A DNA stretch of 42,539 bases from Alphaproteobacteria bacterium (GTDB lineage: Bacteria; Pseudomonadota; Alphaproteobacteria; CAAHEQ01; UBA3637). The stretch covers positions 1 to 42,539 of the forward strand of contig JAFYHG010000006.1 in assembly GCA_017539265.1 (NCBI GenBank), given 5' to 3'. Position numbers and translations under genes: made by a program. The notes under the pieces are model-generated. The model worked only from the letters and a program-made list of their open reading frames with translations, had not been told where the DNA came from and ran no database searches. Within the stretch, counting starts at the first letter, position 1. Every line of letters starts with the position of its first letter. Positions 24,957 to 33,340 of this stretch are shown here, piece after piece.

Positions 24957-25348
24957 GGATTATTTTCCTTTTTTAGGAATAAAAATTTAAATAGCTGATA
25001 AGGCGTCCAAATTTTTGCCTGGTTAATGCCTAAAAAACGTTTAACTGTTTCCACGCAGGTCATCGGTCGAAATTGAACGGGCGTTATTTCGGGAATGCGG
25101 GGTGTTGTGCGAACAAGGCGGTAGCCTTTATTTTTAAATGCCGATTTTACTGATACATTTTTTAGAATAATAAGATCCGTAAAATGGACAAGCGGATCAA
25201 TTAAAATCCAATCGTGTCCGTTTCCTAACACCAACGCACAATGATAAAATCCTTTTTTAAGGAATCGCATCCACCAATGGGTGCAGGTGCCGCCAAAAGC
25301 GACATAGGCATAGGGATAACGAAAACCTTTCGCGAGGGTTTGCTTCAT
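24953..25348 (-). CDS. putative permuted papain-fold protein of the phage region
   Basis: 131 residues from the ATG at 25348, chosen for its AAAGGAG site. The pattern is a hydrophobic strand with His36 (GFYHCALVLGNGHDWILIDPL) followed much later by Cys98 in TCVETVKRFLGI and WTPYQLFKFL. That order (His strand first, Cys at the start of a helix later) is the one seen in circularly permuted NlpC/P60-like proteins. If so, it may cut peptide or amide bonds. This is a hand-made comparison and the call is tentative. It starts 10 bases after the next gene upstream and ends before the phage promoter, so it may be an accessory or host gene rather than part of the particle. Confidence 0.5.
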   Translation of the reverse strand: MKQTLAKGFRYPYAYVAFGGTCTHWWMRFLKKGFYHCALVLGNGHDWILIDPLVHFTDLIILKNVSVKSAFKNKGYRLVRTTPRIPEITPVQFRPMTCVETVKRFLGINQAKIWTPYQLFKFLFLKKENNP

Positions 25349-25358
25349 GATAACTCCT

Positions 25359-25727
25359 TTAAAATAAAAAGAAACAGCGAACAATTCCTTTGCGTTTCAG
25401 AATCGAATCGAGGAAGGTCATCGCCTCTTTCCAAAGAGCACAAATTTTTTGTGTTGCGCCAAAATTGACATGAGGTGGAGCTTGCTCAAACCCGTATTCT
25501 TGCAGGATTCGAATATGCTCGGGGCCAAGCAGTCTATCGTGTAATAAACGCTTAACGGCCAGGATGATATCTGATGTTTCGCAAGGCCTCGCGGTTTGTC
25601 CTGAATGCCCTTTGGCACGTTCAAAACCTAGTTCTTCGCATAGACAATACCAGAACCAAGCTTCTTCTGCCGATTCGAATGGTGTTGTTTCGCGATTATC
25701 CGTAAAAGATAGGTATTTATTCCTCAT
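25359..25727 (-). CDS. conserved hypothetical protein (alphaproteobacterial type)
   Basis: 122 residues from the ATG at 25727 (AAAGGAG 6 bases upstream). The pattern 'EAWFWYCLCEE' (about 23-33), 'RPCETSDIILAVKRLLHDRLLGPEHIRILQEYG' (about 47-79), then 'ALWKEAMTFLDSILKRKGIV' resembles, as I recall, a hypothetical protein seen in several alphaproteobacteria. Its function is not known. It is helical, with no signal or membrane segment. It is coupled with the papain-fold candidate and lies between the phage cassette and the S24 regulator, to which it is divergent. Confidence 0.55.
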   Translation of the reverse strand: MRNKYLSFTDNRETTPFESAEEAWFWYCLCEELGFERAKGHSGQTARPCETSDIILAVKRLLHDRLLGPEHIRILQEYGFEQAPPHVNFGATQKICALWKEAMTFLDSILKRKGIVRCFFLF

Positions 25728-25818
25728 AAAAACTCCTTTTGTTAAAAATAATGAGAACAAAACAAGAACTAAATCAAAAAAATTCAAAAGTCAAGATAAA
25801 AATATGAAAAAAAACCTA

Positions 25819-25847
25819 TTGACAGGATAAAAAGGATATGCTATAAG
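25819..25847 (+). promoter_or_regulatory. promoter of the S24 regulator-lnt operon
   Basis: TTGACA (25819-25824), 17-base spacer, TATAAG (25842-25847), followed by a leader of about 50 bases to the ATG at 25906. A weaker divergent minus-strand match (TTGACT at 25789-25794) may serve the neighbouring gene, but its -10 element is poor. Confidence 0.75.
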
Positions 25848-25905
25848 GAAATACAACTAAAAGGCGCATACCTGTTTATGTAGAGTTTTAAATGAAAGGA
25901 ATCTG

Positions 25906-26541
25906 ATGCAATTATCCTATAGTGAAATTTGGAACGGAATTGAAAATTTGGCTGAAAGTCAGGGGTTGTCCTTGTCGGCGTTGGCGATGAAAGCCGGCTT
26001 GGATCCGACCAGTTTTAATAAGTCCAAGCGTGTCGGCTCGGACGGGCGTAAACGGTGGCCATCAACGGAAAGCATGAATAAACTCTTGCAGGCGACAAAT
26101 ACGTCTTTGTTTGAATTCATGGAATTGGCAGGTGAGCCTTATCGCCCGAAACCGCATATTATACCGCTGTTGGGTTTGGCCAAGGCCGGTCGGGAAGGAT
26201 ATTTCGATTCGGATGGGTACCCCTTGGGGACAGAATCGTGGGATGGTATTGAATTTCCCTTTGCTACCAGTAAGGGTATTTATGCGTTGGAAGTATCGGG
26301 AAACAGTATGGAACCTGCCTATCGGGAAGGCGATAAATTAGTAATCTCCCCCGATTCGGAGGTTCGCAAAGGAGATCGGGTTGTTGTTAAAACCGTTACC
26401 GGTGAAGTGATGGTAAAGGAATTGGAGCATCAATCAGCACGTCAAATTTGTTTGAAATCTTTAAATGCGGGGCATCCCGATATTGACTTAAACAGGTCAG
26501 ACGTTGTTTGGATAGCGCGTGTTATTTGGGTGAGTCAATGA
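25906..26541 (+). CDS. XRE-S24 regulator (LexA/CI-like fold)
   Basis: 211 residues. Residues about 8-75 are a helix-turn-helix DNA-binding domain (LAMKAGLDPTSFNKSKR), and about 85-211 an S24 peptidase-like domain with Ser134 in SGNSMEPAYREGDKL and Lys171 in VMVKELEHQ, the Ser/Lys dyad used for self-cleavage by LexA and CI. Ala94-Gly95 (LAKAGREG) is a possible cleavage bond. I recall this type next to lnt in other alphaproteobacteria, and here its TGA overlaps the lnt start, so it is probably a host gene. Its position beside the phage cassette leaves open a role in controlling it. RecA-dependent cleavage is not shown. Confidence 0.8.
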   Translation: MQLSYSEIWNGIENLAESQGLSLSALAMKAGLDPTSFNKSKRVGSDGRKRWPSTESMNKLLQATNTSLFEFMELAGEPYRPKPHIIPLLGLAKAGREGYFDSDGYPLGTESWDGIEFPFATSKGIYALEVSGNSMEPAYREGDKLVISPDSEVRKGDRVVVKTVTGEVMVKELEHQSARQICLKSLNAGHPDIDLNRSDVVWIARVIWVSQ

Positions 26542-28013
26542 CATATAATATTATCAGAAAAATCGCGAATTCACCCCTGTCGTTATTAGTGGCCGGTGCA
26601 GCATTCAGTTTATGTTTTGCTCCTTATTACTGGATTATTTTGGTGCCGTTTCTAATCTCCTTTTTGGTGTTTCGGTTAAATGGGGCCAATTCAAAAAAAA
26701 CGGCATTTTTTAGGGGTTTCCTATTCGGATTTGGATTTGGTGCCGTTTCAACGTCATGGATAGCTAATGCGATTTTATTGGATGAAAATTTGACTTGGGT
26801 CGTGCCTTTAGCCCTATGCGGTATGGGTATTTTATTCGGCCTATTTTACGGACTGGCAGGTTGTTTAGCCGCATTTTACCCCAAAGGCGGTCGGCGATTA
26901 TTTGCATTTGCCGCGGCCATGACAATTTTGGAATGGGTTCGCAGTTGGCTGTTCACCGGTTTCCCGTGGAATTTAATCGGTTCGGTTTGGGAAAATACTC
27001 TTCCTATTTTGCAGGTTGCAGCAGTTGTTGGGGTTTACGGATTGACCTTCCTGACAATTATTACGGGGGGTATTTTTGCCCTTTGGCCTAAGAAAAAGCC
27101 GATTATGGCGGTAATTGGCGCCTTTTTACTTTTGTTTTTGTTGGGGGCTCTTCGCCTATATATGGGAACGCAAGATACGGTCTGGGGTGTGAAATTACGT
27201 CTGGTTCAACCGAATATTCCCCAAACCCTTAAATGGGATCCGAAAGAGGCCGAAAATTCCTTTATGAAAATTATGCGCCTGTCACGGGAGAACAACGATG
27301 ATATTACGCATACCGTTTGGCCGGAATCCGCGGTATCGTTTATCCTAAATCGGGATGAGGATGAACGATTGCGCCTGATGCAAGCGGTGCGGCAGGGCGG
27401 AACCTTGATCATGGGGGGAATGCGCCTGATACCTGAGGAAAGAACCCTGGCCAATAGCCTGTTTATCCTGGACGATATGGCAAACATAAAAGCCACTTAT
27501 GATAAATCGCATTTAGTGCCGTTTGGGGAATATGTGCCGTTTCGGGGGCTTTTACCTTTGGATAAATTGGTGCCGATACCCTTTGATTTTAAAGAGGGCT
27601 CCGGTATAAAAACGATTCGCGTACCGAAAACGCCACTGTTGGGGGCTTTGGTGTGTTATGAGGTTATTTTTTCCGGTCAGGTCGCCGATAAGAAAAATCG
27701 GCCAAAATGGCTTGTGAATGTGACGAATGATGGGTGGTATGGCTTATCCGCGGGCCCTCATCAACACTTGGGTATGGCGAAAATGCGCGCGGTAGAGGAA
27801 GGCTTACCCTTGGTGCGTGTGGCCAACACGGGGATTAGTGCCGTATTTGACGGCTATGGGCATACTCTGGGCAGTTTGGCTTTGGGGACCGAAGGTGTCT
27901 TGGATACAGCTCTACCTGAGGCTTTACCGCCAACCGTTTATGCCCGATTCGGGGTTTGGATTCCACTGGGATTTTGCTTCTTTTTGCTGATTTTTTTGCG
28001 GAAGCGAAAATAA
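26538..28013 (+). CDS. lnt: apolipoprotein N-acyltransferase
   Basis: 491 residues from the ATG at 26538, which overlaps the stop of the regulator gene (ATGA). Several N-terminal membrane helices (to about residue 205) lead to a nitrilase-type periplasmic domain with the triad Glu263 (VWPESA), Lys323 (YDKSHLVPFGEY) and Cys373 (LVCYEVIF), matching E. coli Glu267, Lys335 and Cys387. A final membrane helix ends in RKRK. It transfers the third acyl chain to the N-terminal Cys of lipoproteins in the inner membrane. A lipoprotein substrate candidate is encoded at 7380-7946. Co-transcription with an S24 regulator is the odd point. Confidence 0.95.
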   Translation: MTYNIIRKIANSPLSLLVAGAAFSLCFAPYYWIILVPFLISFLVFRLNGANSKKTAFFRGFLFGFGFGAVSTSWIANAILLDENLTWVVPLALCGMGILFGLFYGLAGCLAAFYPKGGRRLFAFAAAMTILEWVRSWLFTGFPWNLIGSVWENTLPILQVAAVVGVYGLTFLTIITGGIFALWPKKKPIMAVIGAFLLLFLLGALRLYMGTQDTVWGVKLRLVQPNIPQTLKWDPKEAENSFMKIMRLSRENNDDITHTVWPESAVSFILNRDEDERLRLMQAVRQGGTLIMGGMRLIPEERTLANSLFILDDMANIKATYDKSHLVPFGEYVPFRGLLPLDKLVPIPFDFKEGSGIKTIRVPKTPLLGALVCYEVIFSGQVADKKNRPKWLVNVTNDGWYGLSAGPHQHLGMAKMRAVEEGLPLVRVANTGISAVFDGYGHTLGSLALGTEGVLDTALPEALPPTVYARFGVWIPLGFCFFLLIFLRKRK

Positions 28014-28016
28014 TCC

Positions 28017-28045
28017 TTGACAAAGTCAAATTTTTCGGGTATATT
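28017..28045 (+). promoter_or_regulatory. rpmJ promoter
   Basis: TTGACA (28017-28022), 17-base spacer, TATATT (28040-28045), beginning 4 bases after the lnt stop. GAAAGGGAAAAGCT precedes the rpmJ ATG at 28078. Confidence 0.8.
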
Positions 28046-28077
28046 ACGCCCAAAATTATTATTGAAAGGGAAAAGCT

Positions 28078-28203
28078 ATGAAAGTTCGTTGTTCGTTAAA
28101 ATCCGCCAAAGCGCGTGATAAAGATTGCAAAGTTGTCCGCCGTAAAGGTCGGGTCTATGTGATTAACAAAAAGAAACCCAAGTTAAAAGCACGTCAGGGT
28201 TAA
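28078..28203 (+). CDS. rpmJ: 50S ribosomal protein L36
   Basis: 41 residues beginning [20 protein letters not shown] and ending KARQG, a direct match to bacterial L36 of the 41-residue type (the E. coli ykgO-like form begins MKVRNSLKSLK). L36 binds 23S rRNA in the large subunit. Of the zinc-binding residues of classical L36 only Cys5 and Cys17 remain, as expected for the zinc-independent paralogue. It is monocistronic, with its own promoter and terminator. Confidence 0.95.
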   Translation: MKVRCSLKSAKARDKDCKVVRRKGRVYVINKKKPKLKARQG

Positions 28204-28215
28204 TTTGTGATATTC

Positions 28216-28246
28216 AAAAAACACCGCCCGTTTGGATGGTGTTTTT
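28216..28246. terminator. bidirectional terminator between rpmJ and dnaE
   Basis: AAACACC (28219-28225) pairs with GGTGTTT (28238-28244). The stem is flanked by A on the left and T on the right, so it can stop rpmJ transcription on the plus strand and dnaE transcription on the minus strand. Confidence 0.75.
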
Positions 28247-28259
28247 CATTTGGAAAATG

Positions 28260-31200
28260 TTACACTTGCTTATAATCTATTCCCGGTGTTTGTTGCAGGG
28301 CTGTCATTGTTTCGGGTAAGAGCATATATTTTTGCGGTAGGGAAATTTCAACCTCATTTCCACGAACTTGCACCAATATAAATACTTGGCTCTTCCCCGG
28401 TTTATCGGCGGATAAAATCGTGCGGATTTTTTGAACACTTTCCGGCGAATCCAACGAAATAATTAAGGTTGAAGCCGTCTTTGCCATCACGTCCGATAAA
28501 TATTCTACCGCGTTCAGGTTCATCCGAATTTCATCACTGTCGGGCTTTTTATCCGCTGAAACGCTGAAGAGAAGAGGTTGTCCTGACTTCAATTTATCCC
28601 GATTAAGGGCCAATGTTTCCGCAAAGCACATCATGTCGAAAGAGCCCGCTTTGTCCGACACGGTAACAAAGGCAAACTTTTTGCCTGTCTTTTGGCTGAT
28701 CCGTTCGCGAACGGAAGAAACAATCCCCGCCATTTGCACATGTGCCGAACCGGATAATTTCACCATATCGGTAATATCGCCGGATGATACAACCCTCAGG
28801 CGTTCAAAAACGGCATCATAGGTATCCAGCGGATGCGCCGACAGATAAAACCCGAGGGCTTCTTTTTCATGCTCCAGGCGTTCTACATGCGGCCAATCAG
28901 GGCATAGGTCAAGTTTTAATCTGTTCACGTTGGCATCTGCCCCAAACAGGCCGATTTGCGCACTTTTGCGGGATGATGTCGCTTCATTGGCATAGGCAAT
29001 CATTTTTTCGACATTATTATAGATTTTGGCGCGGTTTTTATCCAAACTGTCAAACGTGCCGGCGCGTGCCATGTTTTCCAGATATCGCTTGTTAAGGGCG
29101 GAACTGTCCACGCGTTTTAAGAAATCTTCCAAAGATTTAAAGGGGCCGTTTTTACTGCGTTCGCTCACGATGGCTTTCATACCGGCTTCACCCACGTTTT
29201 TAATGGCCGAAAGGGCATAACGAATCTTCCCATTTTCAACGGTAAAGTTGACTTCGGACAGGTTAATATCGGGGGGTAAAACCTCTATTCCACGCTTGTT
29301 CACGTCATTTTTAAAGAACGCCAATTTATCCGTATTTGTTTTATCAAGTGTCATGGTGGCGGCCATAAATTCAGCCGGATAATGCGCTTTCAAATACGCC
29401 GTTTGATAGGCCACATAAGCATATGCCGCCGCATGGGATTTATTAAAGCCGTATTCGGCAAATTTGGCCATCTTATCAAAAACAAGTTCTGCTGTTTCTT
29501 TCTTAATGTTGTTTTTGATGGCGCCTTCAATAAAAATACCGCGTTGGCGATCCATTTCTTCCTTTATCTTTTTTCCCATCGCGCGGCGCAACAAATCCGC
29601 ACCACCCAAAGAATAACCGGCCATGACTTGGGAAATCTGCATAACCTGTTCCTGGTAAATCATGATGCCATAGGTTTCTTTTAAAATCGGCTCCAATAGC
29701 GGGTGCATATAGTCGGGTTCTTCCTGACCTTTTTTACGGGCAATATAACTGGGGATACTGTCCATCGGCCCCGGTCGATAGAGGGATACAAGGGCTACCA
29801 CATCTTCAATTTTATCGGGTTGCATATCATGCAGAATTTTTTTCATTCCCGTCGATTCTAACTGGAACACACCTGTGGTATCACCTGCTTTTAAAAGTTT
29901 AAAGGTTTCTTCATCATCTAAAGGTAAATCTTCGGTATTAATGGAAATACCACGTTTTCGAACCAAATCTTCGGCCTTGGCAATGGTTGTTAAGGTTTTC
30001 AAGCCCAAAAAGTCAAACTTAATCAAACTTGCCGATTCGACAAATTTCATATTGTATTGTGTTACCGGCATATCAGAAGAAGGATCTTTATAAATCGGCA
30101 CAATTTGATCCAACGGTTTATCCCCGATCACAACTCCCGCCGCGTGAGTTGAGGAGTTTCGATATAATCCCTCTAATTTCAACGCAATTTCTAACAGTTG
30201 CTTAATAGCTTCATCACCGGCGGCCTGTTTTTCAAATTCGGGCTCTTGCTCAATCGCTTCTTTTAACGTAATTCCTAGGGTATTTGGCACCAGTTTTGAA
30301 AGTTTGTCCACTACTGGATAAGGGATTTGCAACACACGTCCCACATCACGAATGACGGCTTTAGCCTGTAATTTACCAAAGGTAATAATTTGCGCCACAT
30401 GGTCAAATCCGTAATGGTTTTGAACATACTCAATTGTTTTTTGGCGGTTTTCCTGACAGAAATCCACATCGAAGTCCGGCATGTTAACGCGTTCCGGATT
30501 TAGAAACCGCTCAAACAGCAGGTTAAACCGCAACGGATCAATATTCGTAATCGTCAGGCACCAGGCTACCACCGAGCCGGCCCCTGATCCGCGGCCGGGA
30601 CCTACGGGAACACCATGGGCCTTAGACCACTGAATAAAGTCTGCCACAATTAAAAAGTAACTGGGGAAGCCCATTTGTTCGATGATGCTGAGTTCATATT
30701 CCATTCGGTCATGATATTTTTTACGTTCTTCGGGCGTGCGATCTTTCATCCGCATTTCAAAGCCTTTTTCGGCCATATCGCGCAGAACTTCGGCCGGCGT
30801 TTTCCCTTTACAATCGTAAAGGGGGAAAGCCGGTTTTTTCTTTTCCGCCATAAAGGCACACCGTTTGGCAATTAAAACGGTATTTTGAACCGCTTCTGGT
30901 AGATCGGAAAACAGTTCAACCATTTGATCGGCGGATTTTAAGTAATGCTCGGGCGTTACACGGCGGCGATTTTCTTCGGTAACGAAAGTTTTTTCCGCGA
31001 TACACAGCATGGCATCATGGGCCTCATACATGTCGGGTGTCATGAAAAAGGCTTCATTTGTGGCAACCAACGGGATATTGTTATCATAGGCCATTTTTAA
31101 AAATAGGGATTCGCATTCTTCTTCTTTGGGAAGGCCATGGCGTTGTAATTCCATATAAATCCGCCCCGGAAAGGCATTCGAAAGGCGATTTAAAATATCA

Positions 31201-31679
31201 AGGGCGCTTTTTTCACGCCCCGCTAAAATCGGGCGTCCCAACAGGCCTTCTACCCCACCGGTCAGTAGGATGAGTCCTTCCGTTTTTGAAAGGAGTTCCT
31301 CAAACGTCAGGTGTGGCGTGTTTTGCTTGTCTGCACCCATATAATATTCGGAAAAATGCAAGAGCAAATTTTTATATCCCGTTTCATTTTGGACAAGTAA
31401 GACAACTTTATCAAAGGTCGGATCTTCCGCAGAAAAGGAGTTTTGACCCAGGGTAGGGGATTTAATCGTTAATTGACACCCTAAAATCGGTTGGACACCA
31501 CTATGGGATGCTTCTTTGGCCAACAACATCGCCCCAAAGATATTGCCGCTGTCGGTCATGGCTATGGCGGGCATTTTTTGCTCGGCCGCCCAGGCAACCA
31601 ACTTGGCTGTTTTAATGGCGCCTTCCAATAAAGAATGCTCGGTATGAACGCGTAGGTGTATGAATTTAGGCTCTGTCAT
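28260..31679 (-). CDS. dnaE: DNA polymerase III subunit alpha
   Basis: 1139-residue replicative polymerase. N-terminal PHP domain (FIHLRVHTEHSLLEGAIK), then the palm domain with GPGRGSGAGSVVAWCL and MPDFDVDFCQENR, whose Asp residues are the polymerase catalytic acids, FAEYGFNKSHAAAYAYVAYQTAYLKAHYP, an OB-fold region near 990-1060 and a C-terminal domain. In the PHP domain the first pair is H-x-H with Val and Thr around it; whether metal sites are intact needs an alignment. It begins 3 bases after the stop of the FliF-FliG fusion gene with no clear promoter of its own, so its expression appears tied to that gene and the DUF6476-like one. Confidence 0.95.
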   Translation of the reverse strand: MTEPKFIHLRVHTEHSLLEGAIKTAKLVAWAAEQKMPAIAMTDSGNIFGAMLLAKEASHSGVQPILGCQLTIKSPTLGQNSFSAEDPTFDKVVLLVQNETGYKNLLLHFSEYYMGADKQNTPHLTFEELLSKTEGLILLTGGVEGLLGRPILAGREKSALDILNRLSNAFPGRIYMELQRHGLPKEEECESLFLKMAYDNNIPLVATNEAFFMTPDMYEAHDAMLCIAEKTFVTEENRRRVTPEHYLKSADQMVELFSDLPEAVQNTVLIAKRCAFMAEKKKPAFPLYDCKGKTPAEVLRDMAEKGFEMRMKDRTPEERKKYHDRMEYELSIIEQMGFPSYFLIVADFIQWSKAHGVPVGPGRGSGAGSVVAWCLTITNIDPLRFNLLFERFLNPERVNMPDFDVDFCQENRQKTIEYVQNHYGFDHVAQIITFGKLQAKAVIRDVGRVLQIPYPVVDKLSKLVPNTLGITLKEAIEQEPEFEKQAAGDEAIKQLLEIALKLEGLYRNSSTHAAGVVIGDKPLDQIVPIYKDPSSDMPVTQYNMKFVESASLIKFDFLGLKTLTTIAKAEDLVRKRGISINTEDLPLDDEETFKLLKAGDTTGVFQLESTGMKKILHDMQPDKIEDVVALVSLYRPGPMDSIPSYIARKKGQEEPDYMHPLLEPILKETYGIMIYQEQVMQISQVMAGYSLGGADLLRRAMGKKIKEEMDRQRGIFIEGAIKNNIKKETAELVFDKMAKFAEYGFNKSHAAAYAYVAYQTAYLKAHYPAEFMAATMTLDKTNTDKLAFFKNDVNKRGIEVLPPDINLSEVNFTVENGKIRYALSAIKNVGEAGMKAIVSERSKNGPFKSLEDFLKRVDSSALNKRYLENMARAGTFDSLDKNRAKIYNNVEKMIAYANEATSSRKSAQIGLFGADANVNRLKLDLCPDWPHVERLEHEKEALGFYLSAHPLDTYDAVFERLRVVSSGDITDMVKLSGSAHVQMAGIVSSVRERISQKTGKKFAFVTVSDKAGSFDMMCFAETLALNRDKLKSGQPLLFSVSADKKPDSDEIRMNLNAVEYLSDVMAKTASTLIISLDSPESVQKIRTILSADKPGKSQVFILVQVRGNEVEISLPQKYMLLPETMTALQQTPGIDYKQV

Positions 31680-31682
31680 AGG

Positions 31683-33035
31683 TTATCCGAATAAATGAAG
31701 CTCCTGGGCTGTTTGAACGATAATTTGACGGGCGCGCAGGCTATCCTCTTCCTTTATGTCGGCAAAGTGTTTTTCCAATTCCTGCCAGATTGAAAGGGGA
31801 ATGTTGCGGGCAAATACGGTGCGGGCGGCAATTCCTTCCGTTGCCAAAGCAAAAGCCATAACATCTTTATCGATATACCTTAAAAGTGTTTTGATTTTGT
31901 CGTCCGAAAGGTTGCAAATATCTTGCCACGCGGTTAGGTCGACTTTATCTTTTTGGGGATAAATTTCGGCATACAGTTCCGCTCCGTTCGGTTTGGCGCC
32001 CTGTAGAATTTCTTGTGCCTCTTTTGGGGAACCTTTCAGGTAAGAGGGCGCATAAAAATCACGCATGAAGCGGGTTAGGGCTTCTTGAATATCCTCAGGG
32101 GCAAGGCGCCCGAGTCTTGAAATGATTTTGGCCAGATTTTTTGCTTCCGAATCCGGTAAATTTTTCAGGATTTTTCGGCCTAATGTCGGCCCCAGTGCCA
32201 AAACCAAAATAGCGGCCTTTTCGGCAAAAGTATAACTTCGGCTGTTTTTACGCACGGGCAGTGCATTTAGCCATCCCCGAAGCACCGATAAACTTTGTTC
32301 GGGATATTTTTGACATAGTAGAATAACTTTCTTTATCAAGGGATATCTGTGTGTGGGCAGTTTCTCCCGTATTTCCCGAATCATCAAGCGCATGATCGGA
32401 AATAAAAATCCGAAGATAATGCCGATTATTAAGCCTGTAAAGAGGAGAAAAGCTATCCCGTTTGCCCAAACGGGGCGGGGAATACCGAAAATTTTTCCCT
32501 TTTCGGGGGCAAACGGCATATTTTGAACCTCTACACTGTCCCCGCGTTCGGCATTAAATCCGACTAAAGATTTAACCAGACCGGTATATTTTTTGATATC
32601 TTGTTTGGAATGCGGTTGATAAACGGTTCGCCCCATTTTATTGGAAATTTTATCATCATCAAGCAATACCGTAACAGACAGGCGTCGAACTTCGGTACCA
32701 ACGGCGCTGATTTGCGCATCCGGTGCCGGATAAGTCGTTTCTTGGATAAAGTCAAGCGGTGCCCGAACAATGGCATGGACCGTTCCTTTACCGGTTATTT
32801 TTTCCAATGTTTCGGTAATATCGTTTATAAGGCTTGATTCGTATTGCTTTTCCAAAAGACTTTGTTCCCGAAACAAAGAGGTTGAGGTTTCTTCTTTTTC
32901 CGGCAAAACGGACCAGTTGACGACCTTTAACGATAACAATTCCCCCATGCGTGGTGCCCAATAAGCCCCTAACCCTATTGTTAACAGGGTTATAATCACA
33001 ATGCTGAAAATTCTTATCGGGGCGTGTGGTTTCAC
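31683..33035 (-). CDS. FliF-FliG chimeric flagellar basal-body protein, shortened
   Basis: 450 residues. After a membrane helix (about 8-28), residues about 58-178 match the third ring domain and end of the FliF periplasmic part: RLSVTVLLDD, YTGLVKSLVGFNAERGDSVEVQNMPF. A second helix (about 190-218) follows as in FliF. Residues about 268-325 then match the FliG N-terminal domain (TFAEKAAILVLALG...KIISRLGRLAPEDIQEAL), and about 365-448 the FliG C-terminal domain (ICNLSDDKIKTLLRYIDKDVMAFAL). The first two FliF ring domains and the FliG middle domain are absent: 450 residues against roughly 560 plus 330 for separate proteins. By hand alignment, E. coli FliG Arg281, Asp288 and Asp289 correspond to Ser, Lys and His, so normal torque generation is unlikely. 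No other flagellar gene is in the window. It is co-transcribed with dnaE. Confidence 0.75.
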   Translation of the reverse strand: MKPHAPIRIFSIVIITLLTIGLGAYWAPRMGELLSLKVVNWSVLPEKEETSTSLFREQSLLEKQYESSLINDITETLEKITGKGTVHAIVRAPLDFIQETTYPAPDAQISAVGTEVRRLSVTVLLDDDKISNKMGRTVYQPHSKQDIKKYTGLVKSLVGFNAERGDSVEVQNMPFAPEKGKIFGIPRPVWANGIAFLLFTGLIIGIIFGFLFPIMRLMIREIREKLPTHRYPLIKKVILLCQKYPEQSLSVLRGWLNALPVRKNSRSYTFAEKAAILVLALGPTLGRKILKNLPDSEAKNLAKIISRLGRLAPEDIQEALTRFMRDFYAPSYLKGSPKEAQEILQGAKPNGAELYAEIYPQKDKVDLTAWQDICNLSDDKIKTLLRYIDKDVMAFALATEGIAARTVFARNIPLSIWQELEKHFADIKEEDSLRARQIIVQTAQELHLFG

Positions 33036-33046
33036 TTATCTTTCCT

Positions 33047-33340
33047 TTACATGCGATCCTTAAAAGTAATGATTGATGAAATTTTTCCCGACTTTGGATC
33101 AACAATCAACAAGCGTCTGCCGTTTTCATGTCCCACGGTCATCAGGCATAATTTTTCCCCGCATGTCGTAATGGTGTTGATTGTTTCGGGGAAGTTTAAA
33201 ACAAATTCCGATTGAATCAGTGTTTGAGGCTTGCTTTTTGGTTCGAAACCTGTTATTTTATAAGCCATAAAAAAGAGTCCGGCGGCAAGTGCCAAGGCCA
33301 AAACAAAAGTTGTAATTTTAAGGAGTGTAAGTGTTTTCAT
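33047..33340 (-). CDS. small membrane-anchored protein (DUF6476-like)
   Basis: 97 residues from the ATG at 33340, supported by AAAGG 6 bases upstream. One N-terminal membrane helix (about 5-27) is followed by a periplasmic beta-rich domain with a Cys pair (TTCGEKLCLMTVG) and RRLLIVDPKSGKI. Small proteins of this shape next to rluD are annotated DUF6476 in alphaproteobacteria, as I recall; function unknown. It heads the operon with the FliF-FliG fusion and dnaE, 11 bases before the former. Its start codon overlaps the divergent rluD start by 2 bases, so its promoter must lie in rluD coding sequence. Confidence 0.6.
   Translation of the reverse strand: MKTLTLLKITTFVLALALAAGLFFMAYKITGFEPKSKPQTLIQSEFVLNFPETINTITTCGEKLCLMTVGHENGRRLLIVDPKSGKISSIITFKDRM

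Noticed and set aside
25906-26541. The S24 protein as LexA itself or as the prophage CI repressor
   Set aside because: The domain order fits both, but its coupling to lnt suggests a separate host regulator. No SOS boxes or CI operators were recognised, so neither name is given.
31683-33035. Evidence for a flagellum in this organism
   Set aside because: A single fused and shortened FliF-FliG gene with altered torque residues does not show motility; no other flagellar gene is in the window.
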